37,906 nucleotides of DNA from an uncultured Alphaproteobacteria bacterium. Its GTDB lineage: Bacteria > Pseudomonadota > Alphaproteobacteria > Bin95. Shown here piece after piece: positions 14,447 to 23,470 of the stretch (its first letter is position 1; each line of letters starts with the position of its first letter). The DNA lies in the NCBI GenBank assembly GCA_938084065.1, contig CALKDI010000151.1, positions 1-37,906 of the forward strand, read 5' to 3'. The notes beneath the pieces were generated by a model. That model did no database searches. It had not been told where the DNA came from and was given only the letters and a program-made list of their open reading frames with translations. Both the position numbers and the translations under genes were made by a program.

Positions 14447-16087
14447 TCAGGCGGCTGCGCGGCCACGGCAGAAACAAGAAGCTTGGATTGGCACCTCTGC
14501 TCTGGCGACCGCTTTGTCTAACTGTTGTTTCACATAGAGCGCCTCAGCCGCTTCACCGCGGCGTTGCAGGCACTCGTGTAAGCCGTGCAAGCTCCAGACG
14601 TTGTTTGGGTGCTGGCAGGCGCGGCTGAGGGTTGAGTCGAGGCCTAGGTCAGCCCGATAAACAGCTTCGGCTTCGTCGAAATGCCCCTGTTCCAGCAACA
14701 GCGCGCCGAGTGCGTGGCGGGTGGGTTGCATCCAGCCCCACGGCTCGTCATAGGGGAGGTTATCGTCGATCTCAACCGAGCGGCGGAGATGCGCGAATGC
14801 AGCCTCGTGGTCGCCCTTGTGATACGCCAACTCGCCCAGCAGCATTTGCTCCGCAACCCCCAGGATATCGTGGCAGGTGTTGTTGAACAGCATCCGGCTT
14901 TCAGGCATCCGGGCACGCGCCGCATAGAACAGATCACGCTCTGCTTCCGCAGCCGCAATCTGACGCGTGTTGGCCAGAGCGACGGTGCGGGCGTAGTGCA
15001 TCATGGCGGTGGTAACGGCGAACAACTCCTGATCCCCCGGCATCGCCTGGGCGAGAATGTCGTCCCAGCGGCCAAAGCGGATGAGGACGTGCTGTTTCAT
15101 CGGCACGAAGGCCTCAAACCAATCCGCCATGGGGCGAAGGGTTTCGGCAGGCAAAGTCTCGATCAGTTCCTCTGCCGCCTCTAGCGCTGCGCGGGGTTGG
15201 GCGAGGAACATCGCGCCATAGATTTTGAAATGATAATTGTGGCAGCGATAGACCGAATAGAAATTCTCCGCCCCAGCAGCGGCGAGGTATTTGCGGTCGG
15301 CGACGATGGCGCTGTGATTGCGGGAGACGACGTTCATGTAGTCGCCGCACAGGACGTCTATGTGCGTTGCCATGTGCAGCAAATGGCCGGCGTCCGGCAC
15401 TAGCGTACTGAGACGATCGCCTTGGCGCAATGCGCGCTCTGGGTGGGGCGACATCTCCATCAGGTGGATATACATATGCAACAGGCCCGGATGATCCCAG
15501 GCCCCAGCCAGCCCATCGAACGCACCGTCAAGCACAGCAACGGCCTCTAGCGTGTTAGCGCCCGCTGCCGGTTGGCCAGTCGCCAGATCCCACAGCTGCC
15601 ACGGTGTGCGGTTCATGATGGCTTCGGCGAACAGGGCGGAGATATCGAGGTCGTTCGGGTGCGCCTTGTGAACCGCCCGCATGGCATCGGCATACCGATC
15701 ATTCCAAGGGCTGAAATCCTCGATGGACGGATCGTCAGGATAGCGGTGCTGTAGGGCATCGATAACCGCTTGTTCCGAGGGCGTCAGGCTCGGTTTCAGA
15801 GCCTGGGCCTTAGCCAGTGCCGTTTGGGCTACGGCGAGCGCATCGGGCTTTTCCTCGGGCTCAAATGCCTCCCACGGCTTGTTGTAGTTAGGGCCGATGC
15901 AGTAGGCGATGCCCCAGTGGGCCATGGCACAATCGGGATCAGCCGCTATGGCTTTTTCAAAGCAGACAATGGCTTCTTCGTGATGGTAGGCGTAGGTCCA
16001 GACTAGCCCGCGATCGAACCACAATTGGGCGTCTGGTGAAGATGTGGTTACCGTGCGTGAATAGGTGCCCAGATTGTAATAGTCCAT
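14447..16087 (-). CDS. Large tetratricopeptide-repeat protein of unknown function
   Basis: A 546-residue soluble protein. TPR helices are clear at the N-terminus (LWFDRGLVWTYAYHHEEAIV, then CFEKAIAADPDCAMAHWGIA) and again near the C-terminus (ALLLEQGHFDEAEAVYRADL). The middle part is rich in His and Met (HPGLLHMYIHLMEMSPHPER and DAGHLLHMATHIDV), a pattern seen in this bacterial TPR family whose role is not known. No signal peptide is visible. The ATG at 16087 has AAGGAG seven bases upstream; an upstream GTG at 16132 lacks this and was rejected. It lies 67 bp below the SDR gene and 12 bp above the deaminase gene on the same strand. Confidence 0.75.
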   Translation of the reverse strand: MDYYNLGTYSRTVTTSSPDAQLWFDRGLVWTYAYHHEEAIVCFEKAIAADPDCAMAHWGIAYCIGPNYNKPWEAFEPEEKPDALAVAQTALAKAQALKPSLTPSEQAVIDALQHRYPDDPSIEDFSPWNDRYADAMRAVHKAHPNDLDISALFAEAIMNRTPWQLWDLATGQPAAGANTLEAVAVLDGAFDGLAGAWDHPGLLHMYIHLMEMSPHPERALRQGDRLSTLVPDAGHLLHMATHIDVLCGDYMNVVSRNHSAIVADRKYLAAAGAENFYSVYRCHNYHFKIYGAMFLAQPRAALEAAEELIETLPAETLRPMADWFEAFVPMKQHVLIRFGRWDDILAQAMPGDQELFAVTTAMMHYARTVALANTRQIAAAEAERDLFYAARARMPESRMLFNNTCHDILGVAEQMLLGELAYHKGDHEAAFAHLRRSVEIDDNLPYDEPWGWMQPTRHALGALLLEQGHFDEAEAVYRADLGLDSTLSRACQHPNNVWSLHGLHECLQRRGEAAEALYVKQQLDKAVARAEVPIQASCFCRGRAAA

Positions 16088-16154
16088 GTCCGCACTCCTT
16101 GAATGCTGTTCACTTTGCAAACATTCTACCATATTCGGCTTTTGTTGGGGATTC

Positions 16155-17069
16155 CTATATCGGGTCCCAACCCAGTACTTCGGCGGAGTTCTGCATGGAC
16201 GTGAAGGCCGGGCGCATCGCTGGGATGGCTTGTTCGTGAACGGCGAGTGGCGTCCAGCCCTCAGCGCGGTGGACCGAGCGGACGATGCGGCTCTGGTTGT
16301 AGAGGTAGATCTCGTTCAGGCGGCAGCCGAAGATTTGGCCGCTGATGTCCTTCGCCAGATCAGACATCAGATAGACGCTGAGCGCGGCGATTTTGGTCGG
16401 CAGCATTTGTTGCTGACGGGCAACGCGCTGCTGCTCCTCTGGCGTGCGGGCGACCATGGTGGAAGCCATGCGGCTCCAGGCGTGCGGGGCCATGCAGTTG
16501 GAACGGACGCCGAAGCGTTGCATGTCCATGGCGATGCCGCGGGAAAGGCCAACTATTCCCATCTTCGCCGCCGCGTAATTCGCCATGCCATGATAGCCGA
16601 TCAGGCCGGCGGTGGAGGCGGTGTGAACATAGGCACCGCTCTCCTGCGCGCGGAAATGGTCGGCGGCAGCGCGGGACACGTTGAACGTGCCCTTCAGGTG
16701 CACGCCGATGACCAAGTCGAAGTCTTCCTCTGTCATTTTATGAAAGAAGCCATCGCGAGCGATGCCGGCAATGTTGGCGACGCCGTCGATGCGCCCGAAA
16801 CTGTCGACGGCCTGGGCGACCATGGCTTTGGCGTCAGCAAACGAGGAGACATCGCCGCCGTGAGCTGAGGCCTGACCGCCTGCATCGCGGATTTGCTGGG
16901 CGACGGCCTCTGCAGCGGCGCTGTCCCTGCCTTCGCCCGCTGTGGACGCGCCAAGGTCATTGACTAGAACGGCCGCACCTTCTTGAGCAGAGAGTAGGGC
17001 GATTTCCTTGCCGATGCCGTGGCCGGCGCCGGTCACGAGAACGGTTTTGCCTTCGAGAATGCCGGGCAT
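16155..17069 (-). CDS. SDR-family NAD(P)-dependent oxidoreductase
   Basis: A classical short-chain dehydrogenase/reductase. The cofactor loop TGAGHGIG is at residues 13-20, the structural NIAG motif follows around residue 95, the catalytic Ser lies in TASTAGLIG, and the Tyr/Lys pair in YHGMANYAAAK. The segment VNDLGASTAGEGRD after the second strand resembles hydroxyacyl-CoA dehydrogenases of the HSD17B4 type. At 304 residues it is longer than a minimal SDR (about 250), with a C-terminal extension. The ATG at 17069 follows AAGGAG and gives the normal N-terminus. It faces the acyl-CoA dehydrogenase across a 141-bp divergent gap, so a role in acyl-CoA breakdown is plausible but inferred. Confidence 0.88.
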   Translation of the reverse strand: MPGILEGKTVLVTGAGHGIGKEIALLSAQEGAAVLVNDLGASTAGEGRDSAAAEAVAQQIRDAGGQASAHGGDVSSFADAKAMVAQAVDSFGRIDGVANIAGIARDGFFHKMTEEDFDLVIGVHLKGTFNVSRAAADHFRAQESGAYVHTASTAGLIGYHGMANYAAAKMGIVGLSRGIAMDMQRFGVRSNCMAPHAWSRMASTMVARTPEEQQRVARQQQMLPTKIAALSVYLMSDLAKDISGQIFGCRLNEIYLYNQSRIVRSVHRAEGWTPLAVHEQAIPAMRPAFTSMQNSAEVLGWDPI

Positions 17070-17210
17070 GCGTACGGCTCCTTGCGGTGAGTCGCGAAAT
17101 ACTGGGACGGCCATGGTGATACGGCGGACGCAATGCTGCAACCGCTTGTCGTTGGTGCGCTCGCGAGGTTAGAGTTTTGCAACCCCTCTTCCCTTCGCAG
17201 GATCAAGCCC

Positions 17211-18446
17211 ATGACCGCCATCGCCGCAATATTGCCCGAAGAGTTGGTGCCGATCACCTATGCGGTTGAGGCCTTTTGCAAGGCCGAAGTGATTGGCCGG
17301 CATGAGAAGCACCACGACTTGCTCAACGATCCGCGCAACACCTTCCGTCTGGATGGGCGATTGGAGGATGCGGTAGTTGAACATATCCGGGCGGTGCGGA
17401 TGGCGTCTGCCAAGGCTGGGTTTTTCAATGTCTCGGTGCCGGCCTCGCTGGGCGGTGCAGACCTGGGGATGATCGCGTATTACACGCTGATCGAGCACGT
17501 CTATCGCCTGTGCGGGCCACACAACTGGCTGTGCGATTTTGTGATTTCACATTGGGCTTTTGGGCCGAGCGCGGTGCTCTCTGCCGTGACCGAGGAGGCG
17601 CGGGCGCAGATCCTGCCGGGCATGATGGCCGGCGAGAAGATGATGTGCTTTGGCATGTCAGAGCCCGGCGCGGGCTCTGATGCAGCGATGTTGCAGACGC
17701 GCGCGGTGCCGGACGGGGACGGTTGGAAGATTAGTGGGCGCAAGATCTGGACGACACACATCCCCATCGCCGACTATTGCATTGTCTTCGCACAGACCGA
17801 CCCGGAACTGGCTGCGAAAAAACGGGGCGGGATCAGCGCGTTTTTGGTGCCTACCTCTGCGCCTGGGATTGAAGTGGAAAGCATCATCCGCATGCATGGC
17901 CATATCGGCGGCTATGAGGGCATTACGGTGTTCGATGAGGTCAAGGTTGAGCCTTGGCAGTTGGTCGGAGAGCTGCACAACGGCTTTAAGATCGGGCTGT
18001 TGGGCGTTTCTATGGGCCGGATTTACAACTCAGCGCGCGCGGTAGGGTTGGCGCGGTGGGCGCTGGAGATGGCGATTGAATATGCCCAGCAGCGGCAGGC
18101 TTTTGGCGGCCCGATCTCTGACTTGCAGGGTGTGTCCTTCCCTCTGGCGGATGCCGCGACGGAAATTCACGCTGCGCACCTGATGGGGATTAATGTGGCA
18201 CAACTGCTGGATCGGGGCGAGCGGGCGGTGAAGGAGCTGTCGATGACCAAGTCCTATTCCGTACAGGCTGCAACGAGGGCTATCGACCAGGCAATCCAGA
18301 CCCATGGCGCTATGGGCTTCACCAACGAGTTGGGCCTGCATGAGGCCTACGCGCGGGTGCGGCAGGCCAATGTGGCCGACGGCACCAACGAGATCCTGGC
18401 GCGGACGATTGCGCAGCGCCTGTTTAAGGGCGATGTGGAGCTCTAG
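17211..18446 (+). CDS. Acyl-CoA dehydrogenase family protein
   Basis: An FAD-dependent dehydrogenase introducing a double bond into an acyl-CoA. The three domains can be followed in 411 residues: an N-terminal helical part, the beta-domain with MCFGMSEPGAGSDAAML (flavin/substrate loop) and GWKISGRKIWTTH, and the C-terminal helical domain with the QTHGAMGFTNELGLHEAY segment. The loop that carries the catalytic Glu in many relatives (Y-E-G-T) is here V-A-D-G-T-N-E, with Asp390 at that position, as in ACAD10/11-like branches. The ATG at 17211 is preceded by GCAGGA. The substrate is unknown. The neighbouring divergent SDR suggests a shared catabolic pathway. Confidence 0.9.
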   Translation: MTAIAAILPEELVPITYAVEAFCKAEVIGRHEKHHDLLNDPRNTFRLDGRLEDAVVEHIRAVRMASAKAGFFNVSVPASLGGADLGMIAYYTLIEHVYRLCGPHNWLCDFVISHWAFGPSAVLSAVTEEARAQILPGMMAGEKMMCFGMSEPGAGSDAAMLQTRAVPDGDGWKISGRKIWTTHIPIADYCIVFAQTDPELAAKKRGGISAFLVPTSAPGIEVESIIRMHGHIGGYEGITVFDEVKVEPWQLVGELHNGFKIGLLGVSMGRIYNSARAVGLARWALEMAIEYAQQRQAFGGPISDLQGVSFPLADAATEIHAAHLMGINVAQLLDRGERAVKELSMTKSYSVQAATRAIDQAIQTHGAMGFTNELGLHEAYARVRQANVADGTNEILARTIAQRLFKGDVEL

Positions 18447-18455
18447 CGTCGGACC

Positions 18456-19592
18456 CTAGATCACCGGCAATTCAGCAAGCGTGCGGCGGCTGAGCAGTTC
18501 CGGTGGGCCGTCGCGGATGACGATGTTTTCTTCGTGCACCAGCATGTGGCCGGGTGTGACCGTTACGCTGGGCTCCAGGGTGATGATCATGCCGGCCCGC
18601 AATACCGTGTTGTCGAAGGTGGCGAGTGAGGGGGGCTCCGTCAATTGAATACCCAGGCCGTGGCCCATGCGACCGACGTCGCTATCCACCTGGCCGATGA
18701 CTTTTGCCATAGCCCTGTGCAGGTCCGATGCGCGGATGCCGGGGCGGGCGATGGCAAGGGCTGCCTCTGTCGCTCGATAGAGGGTGCTGTGGGCGGCTTT
18801 GGCTGTGTCGCTGGCATGGCCGATGGCGAAATTGCGGTCGAAGTCGCAGAAATAGCCCTGCAGTGTTGCTCCGGTGTCGAGCATGAAGACGTCGCCGGGT
18901 TGCAGGCGTTGCTCACCCGGTGGGGAGATAACGTCGGCGTAACCACCCTGCCCTGCTCCACCGACGAGATAGGGGACGTCTTCGACTCCCAGGCGTAAGA
19001 GCGCGATTTTGGAGGCCCGGAAGGCGTCGGACAGAGTTTGGCCTTCGTGAAATAGCGACGGAGCCTCGGCGAAAGCGTTGGAGGCAATGGTGCAGATCGC
19101 GCGGGTCTTGGCGATTTCGGCCTCAGACTTGATCATGCGCTGCGCCTTGACGAGCGGTGAGGCATCCAGGAATTCTATGCCGGGCAACTGAGCGCGGAGA
19201 GCTTGAAAGTCATGGAATGACATACGCAGGCTGCTCTCAGCGCCCATGAGCATGCCGACTTTGGGGAAGCTACGGAGAACCGAAGCTAGCTGCGAGACGC
19301 CGTCGTCACTGGGGTGTGGCGACGACCAGGTGCGGATGTCTTCCACCCAGGTTTGCGCCATCAGCGCGGCACCGATCTCCGGAACCACGGCAATGGGGCG
19401 GCTCTGCCGAGGCACTACCAGGAACCAGGGTCGCGTTGGGCTTTGCCAGAACAGGGTGCGGAAGCCGGTGAAGTAGCGAACCTCGGCTTCTGTCGTGAAC
19501 CACAAAGCGTCGAGGCCGGCCGCGTGCATCGCTTGCTGCGCCCGCTCTAGACGAGCGGCGTATTCCTGCGGTGGGAAGTCTGGCGCTGACAC
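18456..19592 (-). CDS. M24-family metallopeptidase (Xaa-Pro aminopeptidase/creatinase-like)
   Basis: A 378-residue pita-bread-fold protein. The N-terminal creatinase-type domain (ALWFTTEAEVRYFTGF) is followed by the M24 catalytic domain with the metal ligands in DTGATLQGYFCDFDRNF (two Asp), GHGLGI (His), TLEPS (Glu) and HEENIVI (Glu). All five ligands are present. The substrate could be a proline-containing peptide, or a small molecule as in creatinase and DddP; sequence alone does not tell. The start is GTG at 19592, only 6 bp below the hydrolase stop, so translation is probably coupled. The stop lies 9 bp from that of the convergent acyl-CoA dehydrogenase. Confidence 0.88.
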   Translation of the reverse strand: MSAPDFPPQEYAARLERAQQAMHAAGLDALWFTTEAEVRYFTGFRTLFWQSPTRPWFLVVPRQSRPIAVVPEIGAALMAQTWVEDIRTWSSPHPSDDGVSQLASVLRSFPKVGMLMGAESSLRMSFHDFQALRAQLPGIEFLDASPLVKAQRMIKSEAEIAKTRAICTIASNAFAEAPSLFHEGQTLSDAFRASKIALLRLGVEDVPYLVGGAGQGGYADVISPPGEQRLQPGDVFMLDTGATLQGYFCDFDRNFAIGHASDTAKAAHSTLYRATEAALAIARPGIRASDLHRAMAKVIGQVDSDVGRMGHGLGIQLTEPPSLATFDNTVLRAGMIITLEPSVTVTPGHMLVHEENIVIRDGPPELLSRRTLAELPVI

Positions 19593-19598
19593 CGGGGG

Positions 19599-20489
19599 CT
19601 AAGGCTTGGCCGGTAGGTAATGCTGGAACCAAGCCACAGTCTCATCCATCACCTGGCTGAAGGCCGGCTCAACATACACCTCGTAATGGCCAACGCCTGT
19701 CAGCGTCACTAGCTTTTTCGGCTCGCCGGCTTTCTCATAGAGCGAGTATGACTCCTCAGGTGGCACCAGCCGGTCGTCATCGGAGGTGATGAACAGGATC
19801 GGGCGCGGAGAAATCTTGTCGACCACCCATTCCGGGTTGAATTGCAAGGTCTCGTCAATGTACTCCATCGGCAGGGTATTGATAGCGTTGGGATTATTAG
19901 CGCGAGCCGCAGCCGCAAGTTCAGCCGATTGACGATCGGGCAGCAGAATCATGCTGCGTTCGCCCCACTCCGACTGGCCATCCAGGACGCGTTTTTCGCG
20001 GTCAGCTTTGGCCAGGGCGTGCAGGTCAACCCACTCGTCTGGTCGGCGCACACTGCGCATCCAGCGCGCGCCATGGGCAACGCCAACGCAGGAAACGATG
20101 CACTTGACCCGCGGATCAACCGCGCCGACCCAGGTAACGGTCGCGCCGCCATAACTGGTGCCGTAAATGCCAAGTTGATCCTCGTCGACGCAATCCTGCA
20201 GGCCGAGATAGGTCATGGCCGCCTGCACATCGGCGACGCGGCTGTAGGGTGCGAGGCGTGATCGTGAGCCTTCGCTAGTCCCCCAGCCCTTGTAATCGAA
20301 GGTCAGGACGACATACCCGGCCTCGTTCAGGACGCGGGCGTTGTCCGGCAGATAGAGATCTTTCACGCCGGTATAGCCGTGGCACAGCACGATGCCGGCG
20401 CGCTGCTCGCCCGGTTTCAGGTCGGCGGGCAGGTAGAGGTCGCCGGAAAGTTTGTGGCCCTCGCTATAGAAATGAATGGGGGTTGCCAT
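19599..20489 (-). CDS. Alpha/beta hydrolase
   Basis: A 296-residue serine hydrolase. The oxyanion strand is IVLCHGYTGVKD, the nucleophile elbow GTSYGG, the acid DDDRLVP and the catalytic His VGHYEVY, so the triad is complete. A helical lid region lies between about residues 130 and 200. It resembles dienelactone hydrolase or acyl-peptide hydrolase-like enzymes; the substrate is unknown. I took the ATG at 20489 (MATPIHFYSEGHKLSGDLYLPAD) because the fold begins there; the further upstream frame lacks similarity. It is the first gene of a two-gene minus-strand unit with the M24 peptidase, and is divergent from nrdA across about 165 bp. Confidence 0.87.
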   Translation of the reverse strand: MATPIHFYSEGHKLSGDLYLPADLKPGEQRAGIVLCHGYTGVKDLYLPDNARVLNEAGYVVLTFDYKGWGTSEGSRSRLAPYSRVADVQAAMTYLGLQDCVDEDQLGIYGTSYGGATVTWVGAVDPRVKCIVSCVGVAHGARWMRSVRRPDEWVDLHALAKADREKRVLDGQSEWGERSMILLPDRQSAELAAAARANNPNAINTLPMEYIDETLQFNPEWVVDKISPRPILFITSDDDRLVPPEESYSLYEKAGEPKKLVTLTGVGHYEVYVEPAFSQVMDETVAWFQHYLPAKP

Positions 20490-20580
20490 GGGATTGTGCG
20501 CCTTCAAAAATACTGGATGGTGCAGGCTATCAGGCGGCCTCCAGGGATGCAATTTCGACGATTAGAGGGTTTTGTAACAC

Positions 20581-20609
20581 TTGCAGTCCGCCCTTGTTCC
20601 TTCTATGTT
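20581..20609 (+). promoter_or_regulatory. Candidate sigma-70-type promoter for nrdAB
   Basis: TTGCAG (20581-20586) and TATGTT (20604-20609) are separated by exactly 17 bp and lie 30-70 bases above the nrdA start. Both hexamers differ from consensus by two bases. I see no NrdR-box pair next to it. The gap is the only reasonable place for the nrd promoter. Confidence 0.4.
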
Positions 20610-20653
20610 CAAATACCGCACCACATGTCGGCGCGTTGATGCGCAAAAGGATC

Positions 20654-22504
20654 ATGGACCGACCTGCACCTCCCACCATATCCGCCCTGGAAACGCCTGA
20701 CGAACCGTCGCTGTTTCAACGGGATGAATACCAGGACCAGAGCAATCGCGTTCACATTGATCGTGGCCGCGACGCGCTGTTGACGGCGTTTGGTAAGGCG
20801 ACGCTGGCGGATCGGTATTTGCTGCCTGGCGAATCGTTTCAGGACAGGTTTGCTCGAGTTGCAGCCTATTTCGCTGATGATTCGGCGCATGCGCAGCGGC
20901 TGTATAATTATATCTCAAAGCTGTGGATGATGCCGTCTACGCCGGTGCTCTCGAACGGGGGCACAACGCGTGGGCTTCCGATTTCCTGCTATCTGAACGA
21001 GGCGAGCGACGATCTGGATGGCATAGTCGGGCTCTGGACCGAGAATGTGTGGCTGGCGGCGCGCGGTGGCGGCATTGGCAGCTATTGGGGCAATCTGCGC
21101 TCTATCGGCGAGAAGGTCGGGCAGAATGGCAAGACGTCTGGCGTGGTGCCGTTCATCCGCGTGATGGATTCGCTGACCTTGGCGATCAGCCAAGGCAGTC
21201 TGCGACGAGGGTCTGCGGCGGTGTACCTGCCGATCCATCATCCGGAGATCGAGGAATTCATTGAGCTGCGGCGGCCGACCGGCGGCGACTACAACCGCAA
21301 GGCCTTGAATTTGCACCATGGTGTGGCGGTGACGGATGCGTTTATGCGTGCCGTGCAGGCCGACGCGATGTGGCCGCTGGTGAGTCCGCGCGACGGTACC
21401 GTGCAGCGTACGGTGTCGGCCCGTGGACTATGGATTCGGCTGTTGACGGCACGTGTAGAAACGGGCGAGCCCTATCTGATATTCATCGATCAGGTGAACC
21501 GCGGCCGGCCAGAGCATCACAAATTGGCAGGATTAGAGGTGAAGACCTCTAACCTGTGTTCCGAGATCACGCTGCCGACGGGCAAGGACCATTTGGGTGG
21601 AGAGCGCACGGCGGTCTGCTGCCTGACCTCGCTCAATCTGGAACATTTCGAGGATTGGGAGGGGCATCCGACCTTTGTTGAGGACGTGATGCGCTTCCTC
21701 GATAATGTGCTGCAGGATTATATCGACAACGCGCCGGATAGCATGGCTAAGGCGAAGTACGCCGCCATGCGCGAGCGCAGCGTTGGCCTGGGCGTGATGG
21801 GCTTCCACTCGTTCTTGCAGGAAAAGAGCATTCCGTTTGAATCGGTGATGGCCAAAGTGTGGAACACCCGCATGTTCCGCCACATTAAGTCTGGCGCGGA
21901 CACGGCCAGTCAGGTGTTGGCGGCGGAGCGCGGTGCGTGCCCTGATGCTGCAGATTATGGGGTACAGGAGCGGTTCAGCCACAAGCTGGCGATTGCACCG
22001 ACGGCCTCAATCTCGATCATCTGCGGCGGTGCCTCGCCAGGGATTGAGCCAATTGCGGCGAATGCGTTTAACCACAAGACCCTGTCAGGCTCGTACCTGG
22101 TGCGCAATCGCGCGCTGGCTGGCGTTTTGGCAGCGCACGGGCGGGACAACGACGAGACCTGGTCCTCCATCACGACTCATGAGGGTTCAGTCCAGCATCT
22201 GGATTTCTTGAGCGATCATGAGCGGGACGTGTTCAAAACTGCGTTCGAACTGGATCAGCGCTGGGTGATCGATCATGCGGCGGACCGGCAGCCGTTTATC
22301 TGCCAATCGCAGTCACTGAACCTGTTCTTGCCAGCCGACGTGCACAAGCGCGACCTGCACCAACTTCATGTGCGAGCGTGGGAAAAAGACTGTAAGAGCC
22401 TGTATTATGTGCGTTCTAAGTCGTTGCAAAGGGCCGATGTGGTGAGCATCGCGCCGCCGCCTCTGCTAGCCCGAGATGATGATGATTGCCTGGCGTGTCA
22501 GTGA
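20654..22504 (+). CDS. nrdA: Class Ia ribonucleotide reductase, alpha subunit (no ATP-cone)
   Basis: NrdA reduces ribonucleoside diphosphates to deoxyribonucleotides. The radical-site cysteines can be seen: Cys112 (ISCYLNE), Cys302 in NLCSE, Cys322/323 (AVCCLTSLNL), and the C-terminal redox pair C-L-A-C at residues 612 and 615, with the Tyr pair near SLYYVRSK for radical transfer. At about 616 residues it is much shorter than E. coli NrdA (761). The N-terminal ATP-cone that senses the dATP/ATP ratio is missing; the protein starts directly before FGKATLADRYLLPGES. This short form is known in alphaproteobacteria. Start choice is open: ATG at 20654 has AAAAGG close upstream, ATG at 20639 is in frame. 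nrdB follows after 6 bp. Confidence 0.94.
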   Translation: MDRPAPPTISALETPDEPSLFQRDEYQDQSNRVHIDRGRDALLTAFGKATLADRYLLPGESFQDRFARVAAYFADDSAHAQRLYNYISKLWMMPSTPVLSNGGTTRGLPISCYLNEASDDLDGIVGLWTENVWLAARGGGIGSYWGNLRSIGEKVGQNGKTSGVVPFIRVMDSLTLAISQGSLRRGSAAVYLPIHHPEIEEFIELRRPTGGDYNRKALNLHHGVAVTDAFMRAVQADAMWPLVSPRDGTVQRTVSARGLWIRLLTARVETGEPYLIFIDQVNRGRPEHHKLAGLEVKTSNLCSEITLPTGKDHLGGERTAVCCLTSLNLEHFEDWEGHPTFVEDVMRFLDNVLQDYIDNAPDSMAKAKYAAMRERSVGLGVMGFHSFLQEKSIPFESVMAKVWNTRMFRHIKSGADTASQVLAAERGACPDAADYGVQERFSHKLAIAPTASISIICGGASPGIEPIAANAFNHKTLSGSYLVRNRALAGVLAAHGRDNDETWSSITTHEGSVQHLDFLSDHERDVFKTAFELDQRWVIDHAADRQPFICQSQSLNLFLPADVHKRDLHQLHVRAWEKDCKSLYYVRSKSLQRADVVSIAPPPLLARDDDDCLACQ

Positions 22505-22510
22505 GTTAGC

Positions 22511-23470
22511 ATGGCTCTTCTAGATCCAAAACCAACCTACAAACCCTTTGATTATCCATGGGCGTATGAGGCGTGGCAGTTGCAGCAGCGGTTGCACTGG
22601 CTGCCCGATGAAGTGCCGTTGGCTGATGACGTCAAAGATTGGCAACGCACGCTAACGGATGGCGAACGCAATCTGTTGACCCACATTTTCCGCTTTTTCA
22701 CCCAGGCGGATGTTGAGGTAAACAATTGTTATATGAAGCATTATGCACGTGTGTTTGAGCCGACCGAGGTGCAGATGATGCTGGCGGCGTTCTCGAATAC
22801 CGAGACGATCCACATTGCCGCCTATAGCCATCTGCTCGACACGATTGGCATCCCTGAGATCGAATATTCGGCTTTTCTGCGCTATCAAGCCATGCGTGAT
22901 AAGTATGATTATATGCAGGGGTTTAGCACAAATTCCAAACGCTCCATCGCACTAACCATGGCGGTGTTTGGCGGCTTTACCGAGGGCGTGCAATTGTTTG
23001 CCAGCTTCGCGGTGCTGCTGAACTTTCCGCGCTTTAACAAGATGAAGGGCATGGGGCAGATCGTGGCGTGGTCAGCGCGCGATGAAACCCTTCACACACT
23101 CAGTATTATCAAATTGTTCCGAGCGTTTGTTGAGGAATACTCTGAGGTATGGGATGATAGCCTGATCGCTGAAATTCGGGAGGCATGCAGCACCATTATC
23201 GGCCACGAAGACGCCTTTATCGACCTGGCGTTTGAACTGGGCGAGGTGGAGGGGCTCTCATCTGAGGAGGTGAAGGCCTATATCCGGTTTATTGCAGACC
23301 GACGGCTGGTGCAGTTGGGTTTAGATCCGATGTTCAATATCGAAACTAACCCATTGCCCTGGATGGATGAAATGCTCAATGCGGTGGAGCATGCCAACTT
23401 CTTTGAGAACCGCGCGACGGAGTATACGCGCGGCGCCACACAGGGAACATGGGACGAGGCGTTCGCCTAG
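22511..23470 (+). CDS. nrdB: Class Ia ribonucleotide reductase, beta subunit
   Basis: NrdB holds the diiron-tyrosyl radical used by NrdA. In the ferritin-like helical fold the first ligand set is Glu98 and His101, and the radical Tyr is Tyr105 (NTETIHIAAYSHLL), with the same Glu-to-Tyr spacing as E. coli (115/122). The second iron set is in ARDETLH. The 319-residue length and lack of a C-terminal ATP-cone match the short alphaproteobacterial NrdB. The ATG at 22511 is 6 bp beyond the nrdA stop, so the subunits are cotranscribed. Its TAG shares the palindrome CTAG with the stop of the convergent gene at 23467-23709. Confidence 0.95.
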   Translation: MALLDPKPTYKPFDYPWAYEAWQLQQRLHWLPDEVPLADDVKDWQRTLTDGERNLLTHIFRFFTQADVEVNNCYMKHYARVFEPTEVQMMLAAFSNTETIHIAAYSHLLDTIGIPEIEYSAFLRYQAMRDKYDYMQGFSTNSKRSIALTMAVFGGFTEGVQLFASFAVLLNFPRFNKMKGMGQIVAWSARDETLHTLSIIKLFRAFVEEYSEVWDDSLIAEIREACSTIIGHEDAFIDLAFELGEVEGLSSEEVKAYIRFIADRRLVQLGLDPMFNIETNPLPWMDEMLNAVEHANFFENRATEYTRGATQGTWDEAFA

